Shown: in pieces, positions 28,450 to 41,111 of the stretch
Layout of the letters: every line of letters begins with the position of its first letter
How positions within the stretch are numbered: position 1 is the stretch's first letter
From: Acholoe squamosa
Taxonomy: Eukaryota > Annelida > Polychaeta > Phyllodocida > Polynoidae
Direction: 5' to 3'
Assembly: GCA_949317995.1 (NCBI GenBank)
Contig: OX439047.1
Location: 32,092,950-32,156,949 of the forward strand
DNA length: 64,000 bases
Made by a program: the position numbers and the translations under genes
Notes under the pieces: model-generated
What the model was told of the DNA's origin: nothing
What the model saw: the letters and a program-made list of their open reading frames with translations, nothing else
Databases searched by the model: none

Positions 28450-28894
28450 AGACAGTGGTTTCCGGATATTAAGTCCTTTCTTTTCGCAGGTTTTAAAAAG
28501 GTGCTTGTCCCAACAGGAATTTATATGCTGATTTGCTCTTCACGACTGAATCCATGAGATAAATGATCGAACCTATGAGGAGGGGTGTGGAAGGATAGCA
28601 AGCTTCTTTTATTTGCCTGTGCCAACAGACAGGGTCAGACAAACCACAGCCTTTGATCACTCAGATATGATTCACTGAGTCCCATGGCAAAAGACAAGCC
28701 TAGGCTCATGCATATGATATGGACACCAGCTGCCCACATGCCCTCCTCAAGCTGCAAGAAACCCCAAGTTTTTTGCTGTTTATGAATCTGGTATGACCAC
28801 TGTTAGTATGGAAGAAGGTTTCTCCTTTGTTGACTCCCAGTGAGGTTATTCTGCTACTTCATGACCTTATCATTAAGGTCCCCACTCCACAGGG
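28450..28894. repeat. Dispersed repeat family R1, 3' part of the split copy
   Basis: It begins right after the CAG duplication of the outer Harbinger. It matches the R1 copies at 2777-3330 and 53455-54010 through to TCCACAGGGG, with more divergence than those two show to each other. Confidence 0.75.
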
Positions 28895-29322
28895 GAAAAT
28901 TTCATATTCCAAAAAATCCATGTTTTGTTTTAAGGAAACTATCTCTTGAGTTTGCAGATGGGGTCTTGTAGATGAAAAATGGGGTTATTTTTCACTTAAA
29001 ACGAATATGTCAAGGGGCAGGACTTTTTTTGGAAAATTATAACAGTGATGGTTGAGGTTGCACGTTGAAGGGTCCTGGGCCTCATGATAAAATCAAAGCA
29101 CTGGTGCAAAGCAATATTTCAAACATTGTTTCATTTAGATAAGTACAAGAATTCAATACAATAGAATTATGTATCCATGACATGTATCAGTCTATGTGTA
29201 GGTCTAAAGGCTTAGGCCTACAAAATGCGGCTCTTTAAAAGTTCAAGACTGATGATAGTGAAGCAACATGGTCCTAGTATCTAGGTCTAGACTACAACTT
29301 AAGTCTGATGTAGGCCTCTGAC
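28895..29322. other. Non-coding stretch
   Basis: Lies downstream of the WD40 gene and probably includes its 3' UTR. No other feature seen. Confidence 0.4.
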
Positions 29323-30882
29323 CTACCTGTGAGTTTCTTCTGACCTATTTCTAACACGAGCGATGAATACATTACCAGAATATGATGTCACTGCAAGCAA
29401 GGAGTGACCACATGAGTATGCACAGCAAAATAGTTGGTCTTGACCAGAAGGTGGTACTGTGACTCTTGTTTGACCTTCACCAAGAAATTTGACCTTGGTA
29501 AGTTCATCTGAACTTGGGGTGTCCATAATTACTTTTGCACCAACTGGCATTTCAATTGCTTCAATTGCAGACTCTACCTCAGACTTGGTGGTTGTCAAGA
29601 TCAAATTGCCTTGCTCATTTGTGTATTCTGAGACAAAGATGAGTTTGCAGTGCTCTCTTCCAAGTGGACCGTGAGTTTCTAATACCTCATCTTTCTCAAG
29701 ATCCCAAACATGAACACTGTAGTCGCTCGAGCAAGACACTAGGATCAAATCTGGATTAATAACTAGTTCTTCAATTTCCTTTCCTGTTGTCTCTTCAACT
29801 TCTGTTTCTGTCTGAATTCTACCTGTATTTTCATCAGCAGGTAGAAATACAGCTGACCAGACTAAATTTGTGTGACCACTCAAGTGATACAGCAGCTCTC
29901 CGGTCTGTGTTGACCATATACCAATCAAACGGTCAGCTGACACTGATGCAAGCAGGGCACCATCTGGGGAGAACGCTATGCTGAACACCCAGTGATTGTG
30001 TCCAATTAGTCTATGCTCTCTATGCAGTGTGTAGCAGTCTATAGGCATCCTGACATTGACAACTGTCGTGTCATTGTCACTTGTAGGCCTATGTCTACTG
30101 TCATAGTCACTGCTGGGGATACTGGTAAGAGTATTGATCGGATTACTGTCAGACATTTCAAACATCCATAGGCAAATGGTCCTATCTTTAGAACATGTAG
30201 CCACCTGGCGACCATTAGGAGATACCACTACATCATCACTGACATCAGAATGTGCTTTGACTGTGGCCAGGAGAGTTCCATCTGAAGATGCATGTGCCTT
30301 GAGCATTCCATCTTGATCACATGTGAATGTCACGTCACATGTCAAAGAAATCCCCATCCCAAAAGGTCCTTTTTTTGAACAAATGTTGATAACTTGAAAA
30401 GGATCTCTAATTTCTTTACACGGTGTTTCAAGGTCATTAATGATTGTAGAATCATCAATATCCCAAACGTAGAGTTTTCCATCCCCACACACAACATACA
30501 AAAAAGTGACACTGCTATTGAATTGTGATTTCCACACTGATTCAGGGTGGCAAAATCGCTTTACAAGTTTTATGTCTCCCTCCACTTCCTCTGCTTTTTT
30601 CAGTAACCTGTCAGTAGACGTGAATTTGGCATTGGCTTTTGTTGTTGAGTTAACTTCTTCAGGAAAGTTCGACATCGAGTGCGACGTGGACGAAGTAGGC
30701 CCAAAGTCTTGCATAACAGGGCCAGTGGCCAAGGGCGACGTTGATACGCTCCATAAATAAAGATGCTCACAGGAGCATATTGCCATGAATTTGTCCTTAT
30801 GATCGAAGCACACGTGTTCCACCCATTCTTCCGGATGTTTGATAACTGTCTGAAAAGACAGAAGCGGCGATAAGTCTTTCAT
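29323..30882 (-). CDS. WD40-repeat protein, intronless
   Basis: A 519-aa ORF in a single exon. WD-type endings are visible at LYLWS (41-45), LYVWD (137-141), ICLWM (236-240), IGIWS (320-324) and VHVWD (390-394). GH or AH starts and SPNG/SPDG turns are clear in the repeats at about 205-240 and 292-335. Further blades are likely at 160-200 and 480-510, giving a seven-bladed propeller. A Ser/Thr-rich loop (about 55-95) and an acidic insertion (about 352-372) interrupt the fold. It is presumably a cytosolic scaffold. I cannot assign an orthologue. It shares a 363-bp divergent intergenic region with the CUB gene. The lack of introns, next to genes with long introns, could mean a retrogene origin. 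Confidence 0.9.
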   Translation of the reverse strand: MKDLSPLLSFQTVIKHPEEWVEHVCFDHKDKFMAICSCEHLYLWSVSTSPLATGPVMQDFGPTSSTSHSMSNFPEEVNSTTKANAKFTSTDRLLKKAEEVEGDIKLVKRFCHPESVWKSQFNSSVTFLYVVCGDGKLYVWDIDDSTIINDLETPCKEIRDPFQVINICSKKGPFGMGISLTCDVTFTCDQDGMLKAHASSDGTLLATVKAHSDVSDDVVVSPNGRQVATCSKDRTICLWMFEMSDSNPINTLTSIPSSDYDSRHRPTSDNDTTVVNVRMPIDCYTLHREHRLIGHNHWVFSIAFSPDGALLASVSADRLIGIWSTQTGELLYHLSGHTNLVWSAVFLPADENTGRIQTETEVEETTGKEIEELVINPDLILVSCSSDYSVHVWDLEKDEVLETHGPLGREHCKLIFVSEYTNEQGNLILTTTKSEVESAIEAIEMPVGAKVIMDTPSSDELTKVKFLGEGQTRVTVPPSGQDQLFCCAYSCGHSLLAVTSYSGNVFIARVRNRSEETHR

Positions 30883-31245
30883 TCTTATATGAAATGTCAG
30901 ACAAACCCTGTCAACGTGCTACGATAGGAATGCTCGCGGAATGCTCCATGAGATTGCGTTGTGATGACGTGCGTAACTATGGAGACAAAACGTCGCCGTG
31001 ATATGCGTGACATTACTGCGTGTCGTTTCAATCCGAAGTTGAAGCAACTCCGTTTTGCTATCAAATTTATATCTATGGTACGATTAGGTACCGGTATACA
31101 TGTTGCAGCCCTATGCAACAGGAAATCGAAACCTCCTCTAAAACAAATGACTGACCACAGGTGACTGACTTTCTATGTTACTATTTTAAACGTCATTTTC
31201 GTTTCTTGACAGGTTCCTTAGTGACGACGTAACGTGGACAACACA
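30883..31245. promoter_or_regulatory. Divergent promoter between WD40 and CUB genes
   Basis: Only 363 bp separate the two start codons on opposite strands. The interval is CpG-richer than its surroundings and has TGACGT half-sites near 30963 and GACGACGTAACGTGG near 31223-31237. A shared bidirectional promoter is the simplest reading. No TATA box is obvious. Confidence 0.55.
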
Positions 31246-34200
31246 ATGCGTGACGCAACCTCACCGTCCTTCATATTTAGGCTGGCTGTGCTGCTTGCTG
31301 CAGGTCTACTTGGTAAGGCAATCAAAATAAATTACCATTGCATAATCTCTGTCTACACAGTGATGTAATAGGATGAGGGCTCGGGAACGAGGGGTGTACA
31401 AAAAAAAAGGGCCCCAGACGGGTAAAAAAAAGCCATTATTTCTTGGGAGAATGGGAATCTTGCTGCCGACTTTTTTTTTGGCTAAAATTAATTGAATTAA
31501 GAAATTCATGAATTTGGCCAAAATGGATATGGCCATGAAAGGGGTCTAGATGGGGGGTCCCCATGTCCCTTGTCGGTTTTAAGAAAAGCCCATGTCAAAT
31601 GTCACTAAATTTGTATTTTCCTATGTCCTTGTCACTATAAGCTCCATGTCACATGTCGATTTTAAAGTCCATGTCCCCTGTCACTATATTTTTTTACCCA
31701 TATGTCATTGTCCCTTGAAGCTCCATGTCCTTTGTCGATTTTAAGAAAAGCCCATGTCACACTGTCTATTTTAGGCATCTAGACCCATATGAAATGGCTC
31801 AAATGAAAGGTCTATGCAGATTTATTTAGAAAAAAAGATATGGGCTGATCATTTTTTGTATCTTGATTATCTGATTATTTTATTTATCTTTCATTCTTTC
31901 AATCAGCACAAGGAAGGGGTTAAAAGGGTATCACTGTCACTTCTAATTTAGCATTGTTCTCTTTCTTCAGGATCATTCTCGAGTGATGTTTCAGGCATGA
32001 CCACAAAAGAAGACAAGATGATTGGTAGCTGTAAGGCAATCTATGTGAGATCAGATCATCTACCAGGTCAACTTACCAATCCCAACTACCCACACCTGTC
32101 CTACTTGTAAGTTATTTAGTTTTCACTGTCATAAAGCTGGGTAATTGGCTCTTATAATACCTGCTCATGTGGAAAACAGCACAGCAACAACAGAAGTAAA
32201 ATTTAATTGATGTCTTTTATTATATTATCTATGAATTAATTCTAAGTTCCGGTTTTCTATTTTGGCATACCGTATGCATAGCTCTAGCCGTGGTCGATAA
32301 AGGCTCTATAGCTTTCTGACTTACTTTTTTCTCCCTTGGCTTCAGCACTGAGAGATGCTGGGTGATCCACATGCCTGTTGATCTCTACAAGGAGTATTAC
32401 ACCCAAATCACCATACATGATCTTGACCTACACACGCCTGGTGACTGCTCTGTGGCAGAGACAGACTTTGTTGAGTTCCGAGAAGGTTTGTACTTAGTTT
32501 TGTTTAATCATAACTTTAAATAATATGGGTCCCTCAAATAACCAGGGATAGGTAAACGACACTCAGTGATTTAGGGATATCAAATAACTATATCATCGGT
32601 TTTCCTTTGAAAGAAAGATCACATGAAAATTAATCAATAGGGTAAAATAGGGAAGACACGATACAATCTAAATCTGCCGCCCTGCACAAGTCCCAGTGGA
32701 CGCAGCCACACTGTGATGTCATCTACTGATTGGGCCTGACCTTGCGCACCTAGCACCATGTATGAAACTCCTATCTAACTGCCCCCTGTTGACTTATGGA
32801 AGGACTAAATTAGGGGTTTTCCTTTGGGTTAAATCGTACACCTTAGGGTTGTATCGTGAAATACTAAGGTGTCTTCCCATAGAGCTTATACCGCGCACAT
32901 GTTTTCACACCTTTAGCTGTGAATTAGGTGTGAAACAACAAGGGTAAGCATTTTTGCTGTCACACCTCTCAGGTAAAGACTAGCATTCTGTAAATTAAAC
33001 CAGTGTTGCATCATGCCATGCGCTATCACGTGACTCATCTAATTCATCTTGGTTAAGTTTTATGATTTTATTTTATATCCTTGGTTATGTGCGCGATTTA
33101 ACAACACTATGTGCGCGATATAGGCCTTATTCATGTAGTTGGATCGGCGCCCAACTCACATACTTGTTGTGAAAACGTCGTGGCATTAGGGGCTCAAACT
33201 GTGATTATATTCATGTTACCACTGCTCCCTATGGGGATTTATTAGTGAGATACACGATAGGAATGGCAAGCTTGAGCATTTGTTCCTACCATGCCGGGGA
33301 TGTATATAGGGGAAGGTTGCCTAATTTGGACCGGCTCCTAAATTGGACCACCCTTGTTTCCCCTAGTGGCAGTAATAGGAACTAGGTTCCAATGCTGCCA
33401 TTTTTTAGTCAAGATCACTAAAGTTCCTAATAACTTCCAAAAATGTAATTTTTCTGTAATTTTATACACATTTTTCGTGGAAAATGGTTTTTGGACCTCT
33501 TGATCTTATTTGCGTCACCACATACTTAAGCCCTCCTGGTTGCTAGGCAACATTTTTTTGTTCAAAATCCTTTAAAATTTTTAGATGTCATATTATACTT
33601 TTAGACTAAAATGAAATTTGATAAAAACCATTGTCAAGTTTTAGAAAACAAATTATCAATGAGAAAGATGAAAAGTTGCCTAAATTGGACCAGCTTGAGT
33701 TGCCTAAATTGGACCATAGTTGTAATATTGGATCCAATTTAGTTGCCTAAATTGGACCACCCGGTGGGGCCTATGCCTAGTTTTCTAAGTTGGATCAACG
33801 TGTAACCTTTTTCTTACTCCAATACAGAGCAAATTCACAGGATATTGATAGAAACACTAAGAGGACATCTGATATCATATATCAAAAGTTCCTTAGTTTT
33901 ATATAATTTTCAATATAATGAAAGTATAAGGAAATACAGAACAATAGTGCATATTGGTCCAAATTAGGATACCAACTGGTCCAATTTAGGCAACCAGGTG
34001 CCTAAATTGGACCATTAGGCTTTCATTTTTAATTGCACACCCTGACTAGAGAAATTCAAATTCCTAGATTTCTATGCTATGACCATAAAGCTATAAGGTA
34101 CCATCACAAAATGTATACATTTTACATTCAAATTCATAGAAATAATCACTGGACAGGAAAAAGTTCTTAGGGGGTCCAAATTAGGCAACTTTCCCCTACT

Positions 34201-35730
34201 ATTACTAAGTCCTCATTATGATTAGCAAATAGCACTGAAACATGGAGGTATATAATGTCGGAAGCCAATGCAAAAACAATTTTGGTAAAACCTTCTGTAG
34301 TTTTGAAAATAGGCATCTTTGAATTTAGGTGTGTGATACAACAACATGCGCGATACTACCCAATGTTACCCTAACTCAATGCTTGAGCGCCATGTTATAC
34401 CTGCAAAACCTACTTAATGCAATCAAATCATGTACAAGAGGGCATTTCTCAATAAGTAACGCCATCCTGACACATCACGCGACATATCAATCAAACATTC
34501 CAACAGCAGATGCATTGAGATTTTTTGTTTCAACAATAGATATATTTTCTTTTCAAAACACCAGGGCAGTCCAAGATGTCATCATTATTGGGGAGGTGGT
34601 GTTCTGGTTACGTCCAGCCAGAAACCACTCTGACTTCATGTACAGAAGATTTAATGGTGTGGCTACATTTGTCAAATGAGAGCACCAATCACCGTGGTCT
34701 CAACATCTCCTATGACCTGATCAAAAGAGGTAATTGTAACAAATATAGTTCAGTCAGATTAACTCTTCGTCTATGACTGTTTTGTAGAAATACTAAGAGT
34801 ATCTCGTAGAAACTGATAACAATGATCAAACTGCTGTTGCCACTATAGTCAGATAGATATAATCATGTAAACCTATTTTGCTTGCTTTGCTAATCGTGAT
34901 TTTTTGACTTTATGATTATTGTCTTTCCCAATTGTGCTTTCACTAATATTTCTCTATTTGTTCACTCTAAAGATACCTATGACTGCCATGCTAGGGGTCC
35001 AGTGGTGACGAATAAAACATATTTAGAAGATGGTGCCATTGCTGGGGTTGCCATATTTCTCCTTGTTGCCCTCTTCATCATCGCTATTGTTGTTGTTCTG
35101 AAGACAAGGCAGCGTCCAAATAATCCTGATCCACGACAATCATTGAGCGTTAATGATTTCTGGCAGCGGCGGTCCTCAGGTTTTGATCATCAGCGCTTTG
35201 AGAATGAAGGTTATCCTGCCGATGAAGATGAAATCCATGCGGGAGTCCATTCATCTTCCCATAGGGAACAATCCTTGGGAGACAGCATGCGAAGTGCAAA
35301 ACCCCTGCCCATCGGCATCCCAAGTGGGGCATACAAGAGTGATGGGTTCCCTGCAGCATATGCCTGCAAGATCCCAGAGATGAATATCCGCGACCTGGAT
35401 TTTGAGGACACAGCCAATGTGAAGTCGTCATCTCAAATAAGCACAGGGGAAAATGTCAACCCCATGCTCTCTGGTCTTCCTGCTGAGCCATATGGTGGAG
35501 AACCCGTTCCTGAGGCGGTGGCAGCAGCAGCAGTAGCACCAGATGTGGACCCCCTTGCAGCAAGCGTCCCTGCGAATACCTCTGGGATTGAACTGGGACA
35601 AGCCCTGGAGGAGAAGCTTAATACTCAGAAGTCTGAGTTGTCAAGATCAGCACCCGGAGGTACAGCCCAGGAGGACATTATGCTATCCTTTCCGAGGCCG
35701 GGTAACCCAAGAGACGAGAGCTATGCGTAA
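31246..35730 (+). CDS. Single-CUB-domain type I membrane protein
   Basis: Five exons (31246-31312, 31971-32106, 32346-32485, 34565-34729, 34973-35730) join in frame to 421 aa. A signal peptide occupies about 1-26 (RLAVLLAAGLLG). A CUB domain spans about 43-165. It has GQLTNPNYP, the cysteine spacing C43/C72 and C102/C127 typical of the two CUB disulfides, and a GRWC motif. One transmembrane helix lies at 191-212, followed by KTRQR as the cytoplasmic anchor. The cytoplasmic tail of about 205 residues is hydrophilic, acidic and Pro/Ala-rich, without a recognised domain. CUB domains bind extracellular proteins. The ligand and pathway here are unknown and I recognise no named orthologue. All introns except the one after exon 2 (phase 2) are phase 1. 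Confidence 0.85.
31542..31786. repeat. CCATGTC-rich inverted-end repeat, copy 1
   Basis: The ends are GGGTCTAGATG and its inverse CATCTAGACCC. The inside holds repeated CCATGTC...TTGTC...ATTTTAAGAAAAG segments. It is closely matched by 42017-42261. It lies in intron 1 of the CUB gene. A MITE is the likely class. Confidence 0.75.
33307..34198. mobile_element. Inverted-repeat element with repeated CCTAAATTGGACC motif
   Basis: The TIR GGGGAAGGTTGCCTAATTTG and its near-inverse at 34171-34196 are each flanked by TA, consistent with a TA target duplication as in Tc1/mariner-type elements. About nine copies of CCTAA(A/T)TTGGACC in both orientations are spread through the element, a pattern expected for transposase-binding sites. 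It lies in intron 3 of the CUB gene. No transposase was found. Confidence 0.65.
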
Positions 35731-36119
35731 GTAATGAAGAAATCCTGCTGGTCAGATCAGGATTCGTATACAGCAAACAAAGAGGGATGTTATCAAGACA
35801 TGTGTGGTCTATCAGTAGATGCCAATCACATGGTTTGGATACCTGCAGTAGGGGGTGGAAAGTTCTTGTATGATCTGGTGGTTTAATTTCCAGAACAGAA
35901 TGCACTACACTGTAAGAAGTAAGTTCTGGCAACCCATATATAGTTTGACAGCAAACTATGCCTTATCCTGTTGACTATAGTTTTGACCAAAATAGCTGCA
36001 TACGTATGCCACTAGTGTCAAACTACCTCTGATCCTACACTCTAGCTATCTCAGAGACTAGCCAACTTGGTGTTTTTACAACTGTGTCATTTCTGAGGAA
36101 TTTATTTATACTTTCAGAA

Positions 36120-37810
36120 TATTTTTTTTTACATTAATCAAAGGATGGAATAATATGTTCTTCATATGCAAAAGCTTGTCAGCTCTGGCTTATAGAATGT
36201 TACGATAAAGCATGTATGAAAAAAGTGGAACTTTTACCCCATCATCTAATGGCTGGGATAAAAGGCCTACAGCCTTTGGGGTAAAAGGACCACATAGACA
36301 TAAAAGAGCATCATAATTGAAATAAAGCCTCCATTTAGATTTTTGTCATAAGAAAAGATACTAAAGATAATCTTCATAAGCTACAACTAAGATTTGGACA
36401 TCGTAAATGACCTAAAGTAACACTTTAGATATTTTATATTGAAGTTCAAGGGATGACAGGGTAGGATAAGGTAAATACCCTGATAATACATAAATGTATA
36501 TTTATGGCCTACTTTTGCCCATTTAACTTGCTATCCAACAAACCATGCATATTTCAGAACCCTTTTATATCGAATTAACTTAAATTGAACACGATGATCC
36601 TAACAGTTATAAAATATTGAATGTCTGATAAGTCAATTATTTCCCATCCAATCATAATGAAACCTACAAAAGAGGTCTTCTTTACTTCCAAGTGTTAAAT
36701 GGCTGCCCAGCTAGCACAACTCATGCAATTTATGTCATTCTTACGTGAAAACTCATGTAATTTACTTAAAAAAGATATCATTTGGATGAGTTGTGCTAGC
36801 AGGGTGTATACAGCTAGTACGCTAGACATGAGAGCTAAAGGAACTTTTACCCCAAAGTTCGTCTTCATTTATAAGAAATTCATGGCTGCTTCCAGAATAC
36901 TTTTTACATTAATCAAAGGATTGAATGATATTTCAGTAAATCATGTATGAAAAAAGAGTGGATGCGGAGGTAAAAGGCCCACAGCTGGGGTAAAAGGCCC
37001 ACAACCTTTGGGATAAAAGGCCCACATGCACAATGAAGAGGATCAAAATTGGAATAAATGCTTCATTTAGATTCTTGTCATTAAGAAAGAAGCTAAAGTT
37101 AATATTCATGAACTACTACTCAGATTTGGACATCCTAAATCACCTAAAGTAGCATTTTCGATAATTCATATTGAAGTCCAAGGGGTGATAGGGTAGGATA
37201 AGCTAAAATACCCTAATAGAACGTAACTGAGCTAGTTCTAAGAGAATAATCCCTAATTAATGCATATTTTTCACACCAGTCAAGAGATGGAACAATGTAT
37301 CATACTTGTAAAATAGGTTGTCAGCCTAGCCTTATGGAATATTCCAATAGAATGCTTGACAAAAAGTAGGGCATTTTGCCCTTAGGTTGAAAGGCTGGGG
37401 TAAAAGTCCCAAAACGATGGGGCAAAAGGTCCATGGATCTGATGATAAGATAAGGTTCATCTCAAAAGCCAATGTAGGTATTGGAACAAAGTGTAAGGTA
37501 AATAAAATGTATCTTTATGACCTACCCTTCACCCCTTTATCTAATGATACCTCATCTAATATGTTTAACCCATTTAACTTGCTACCCAAAGATCCATGCA
37601 TATTTCAGGACCCTTTTATTTCTAGTCATCTCAAATTGAGCATGATGATCTTAACAGTTATAACATATTAAATGTCTGATAAGTTAACTTTTTCTCATCC
37701 ATTCATAATGAAAACCTACAAAAGAGATCTCCTTGAAGTTATCCTTACTACCAAGTGTTAAATGGCTGCATACAACTATTACCTTGGTTATGAGGGCTAG
37801 AGGGCCTTTT
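36120..37810. repeat. Degenerate large tandem duplication
   Basis: Blocks recur with offsets of about 730 to 1,140 bp. A block starting ATTTAGATT(T/C)TTGTCAT appears near 36332 and 37066. TTAACTTGCTA(T/C)CCAA ... TGTCTGATAAGT appears near 36520 and 37570. TTACATTAATCAAAGGAT appears near 36130 and 36905. GGGGTAAAAGGCCCAC motifs recur throughout. No gene was recognised. Confidence 0.7.
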
Positions 37811-39295
37811 ACCCCAAAGGGCCTCTTACCCCCTCCTACCCTAACAGTGATAGGTCTGAAAACAGGGCACACTGAAACATCAAATGACGTAAATCCAGAG
37901 CAACTGTGTTGTTATATTTCAATAACTACAGTTGTATCGCTACGAAGAGCAAGGGCTGATAGTGTTTATATCATGTGCCCGGGGTCATGTGCTCTTACTG
38001 CAGACTATAATAGCAGTGTAGTAAAACCCTAAACCGAGAACCCTCTATGTATACCGTGGGCCATTACCGTGCAAGTCTTCAAATTTGCACCAGCCCCATT
38101 CCACTGCAGGATAGAACTTTCACATTTCAAAATTGCAGACATTCGATAGACTTCAAATAAGAATAGATAAGAAAAGATAAGAATAGAATAATATAGACAC
38201 AGGGTAAATTATAGGCTCTAATGAAGTAGCGGAGGTATACTGAGATGGGTTGATATGCGATGCCACGAATTCCACGTACCTCCTTGCTACATCACCTGTA
38301 GGGTGGTTAGCTGTGGGCAAACTTTGCCATAAATAATCACACCAAAAGTAGAAAGTCCTCAAAATATTCAACTCGTATTGAATTACGCACAGGTAATCAA
38401 TATAGACAACACCACCCATGTATCTTCTATTTATATAAAGAAGTCTACCTAGTAATCAAAGTATAATTTAACAGACAGAATATGACTTGTGTATTGATCG
38501 TGTGTAAATGAAACATTGACACAGGCAGAGGCCTATGCATTGCATGGTATATCGTCTACACACAGAGTGATTTATATCTAATAAAAAAAAATTAATAGCC
38601 CTTTCTACATAAGCACTAAATGATCAAGTTTCTACCATAACTCATTCCACCTGCACTTTGAGTTGTCTGTGTATTATCCGACTTCCTTAATTTCCATTGC
38701 AGTTAAACCCTAGGGTACCTTTTGACCTATATCATTGCCGATTGAATGGGATTAAAATTTTGATATTTGAATCACATGAAGACTGAAGGTGATACCAATA
38801 GTTTGCTTCGCGCCATTTGTAAATAGTAAAAGTGGTTTCTAATGTAGTATATGACCTGTAGAAATTGATCTTACTGCAGGTTGAAATGTTCAATGTTTAG
38901 TACGTATAACAATTATGTTTTTATATATTACTATGTTGATATTTGTATATATAGAAAGCGTACACCTGTATCTGTTTTAAATCAATCTGTCCACTTGGAT
39001 GGTATACTAAACATAGAAGAGATAACTAGGCCGATTTGTTGATACATATTTTGTACATTGCATATTAGACGTAGACGAACGACATTAAGTGATGCACTTG
39101 TACATATACACGTTGTTCAATGGGTTCGGAAGGGGGGGGGGAAACACTCCCATGAAATTCCATGATGGTATCAGTGGGTGCTATAAATTGATTATAAACA
39201 GGTGACATAATTAATCAGGTTAAGAGTCATTTCACTATATCAACAAGAGCATATGTAGAGCTGTTATCCCAATTCTAATACATGTTTTTTTGTGT

Positions 39296-39297
<2 letters not shown>
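37811..39297. other. Non-coding stretch
   Basis: No supported feature apart from a short GATAAGAATA run near 38155-38195. Confidence 0.4.

Positions 39298-39376
<79 letters not shown>
39298..39376. repeat. (TA)n microsatellite
   Basis: An uninterrupted TA tract of about 79 bp. ORFs reading through it are artefacts. Confidence 0.95.
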
Positions 39377-39378
<2 letters not shown>

Positions 39379-39935
39379 GGATGCACTTATGGTGTTGCCT
39401 TATAAATATAACTGTAATGAAATAAATCCCACAATGTATCAGATATTTATGTCGACTGGTTTGTCCATCTTGCATGTGAACTATCTAGGAATGTCTAAAT
39501 TAATCTGAATTATGGAGAGGCTGAGAGTATGATTTTTGGAGAAAAAAAAAACGTCAGTGGCGAATCCAGGATTTTGAAAAGGAGGTGGCGCGCCCCTAGT
39601 TAAGCCCTTATTTTTGGCTAAATTTTCGATTTAAATGAGCCAAATAAACTCTAAAGGAATTGACAGGGCAATGGCTCTAAATGTCATTTACTGACTGTGT
39701 TCATTTTTGAAAAGTTTGTTATCATTATTAATCAGACTTGAAACTAATCAATACTTTTGAAATTTAATGTTGTTGAATTCGTGATTGTACATGATTGAAT
39801 GCCCAAAGGCATTAATGTATAGTGGTATACTTCTCCAGGAGAGCATTTGTCAATAAAGGTAAGTACATTACCTAGAACTACCCTCCACCTGTATCTAAAA
39901 AGGAACATTTAAATAGGTTTTCTGGGTGCAATAGT

Positions 39936-39938
<3 letters not shown>

Positions 39939-40008
<70 letters not shown>
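39939..40008. repeat. (TA)n microsatellite
   Basis: An uninterrupted TA tract of about 70 bp, 560 bp after the first. Confidence 0.95.
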
Positions 40009-40011
<3 letters not shown>

Positions 40012-40809
40012 ATAATTATGTAGTCAATGAAACTTATACAATTTATGGGAAATGGCTCTATTGTTGTGATTACGTAGAGCTCTCCCAACCAGTTTGATAT
40101 AGCCTATAATTAGAATGTTAAGCTAAACCGGAGTCACATGTAAGGCCAAAAAAAAAACTGTGTTTCCGGAAAAGTTGAGGTTTGTAGGTCGGATTTCTTT
40201 TTTTTTTTTTTTGGTCCAAGGCATTTTTTTGGCCTAATATATCATTTTCGCCATGATTTGACAGTGATACATTGTCAGAGGTTTGAAGTGCCCTATTTCG
40301 ATCGAATTCCCGTATGAGTTCCCCCGCCTTTAAAAGCCGATCGGCACAATGGCCATCATGTATGATAGAGTGTCAGTAATTTTCACACACTGGCCAGCCA
40401 AGCATGCCCATGAAAGGCATGATTCACCCCTCTGTAAGTAAATGCCGAGGCTCTTAATAGACATAAAGATCCCGTGCTCTTGTGACTTACTTTCTCCCTC
40501 TAAAGCTTTATTTAATTTGATTTTAGGAGTTATTTACTTATGCCATGATTCATCCACAGCACATAGCAAATAAAGCTGGTTGTCATCACATAGCAAACAC
40601 AACTGGTTATTACTACGAAAACCATTGTTATGGTAAACCCAACAAACAGTCCTTTATCTTTCCTTTTGGCACTGTAACCGAAATCCAACATGGTGACATG
40701 GGCATTTCTTATAGGTTCGACGAGAGAACAAGGACATTAACTTTAAAATCGGCAAGGGGACATAGCCATTTCTTAATGGTCAACAGAGGGATATTATGGG
40801 CATTTCTTA

Positions 40810-40968
40810 AAGGGGGATGTCCATAACGCACGCTATGCTTATTTTACCACTTTGACCCCCTCCCCCATACTTTCTCATGTTTTTTACAGTAGAATTGTTG
40901 GTGTATAGGAGGCTTGGACAAACCCCTGCAACATGACGTTATTTATGGACGGCCCCTAAATCGACATG
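40810..40968. repeat. Small MITE-like element
   Basis: The left end (TTAAAGGGGGATGTCCATAA) and the right end (complement of TTTAGGGGCCGTCCATAA) form an imperfect TIR. It resembles the ends of the larger element at 42684-43393 (GGGGCCATCC...AAATGACGTCAT). Confidence 0.5.
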
Positions 40969-41111
40969 GGACATTGGAGACTCCTCCCCCCGTGCCCCCT
41001 CCCAGCTAATATACCCTAAATTAAAATCTTTCTTTGCTATAGTTTATTGGGACTATGATAATTGTAAAGGGAAACTTGATTAGCACAAAACATGTTTGTT
41101 AAAATGGCTTA

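Noticed and set aside
34329-34679. 116-codon plus-strand ORF overlapping CUB exon 4
   Set aside because: It is in a different frame from the exon that completes the CUB domain and has no motif of its own.
39290-39508. ORF of alternating Ile and Tyr on both strands
   Set aside because: A product of the (TA)n microsatellite.
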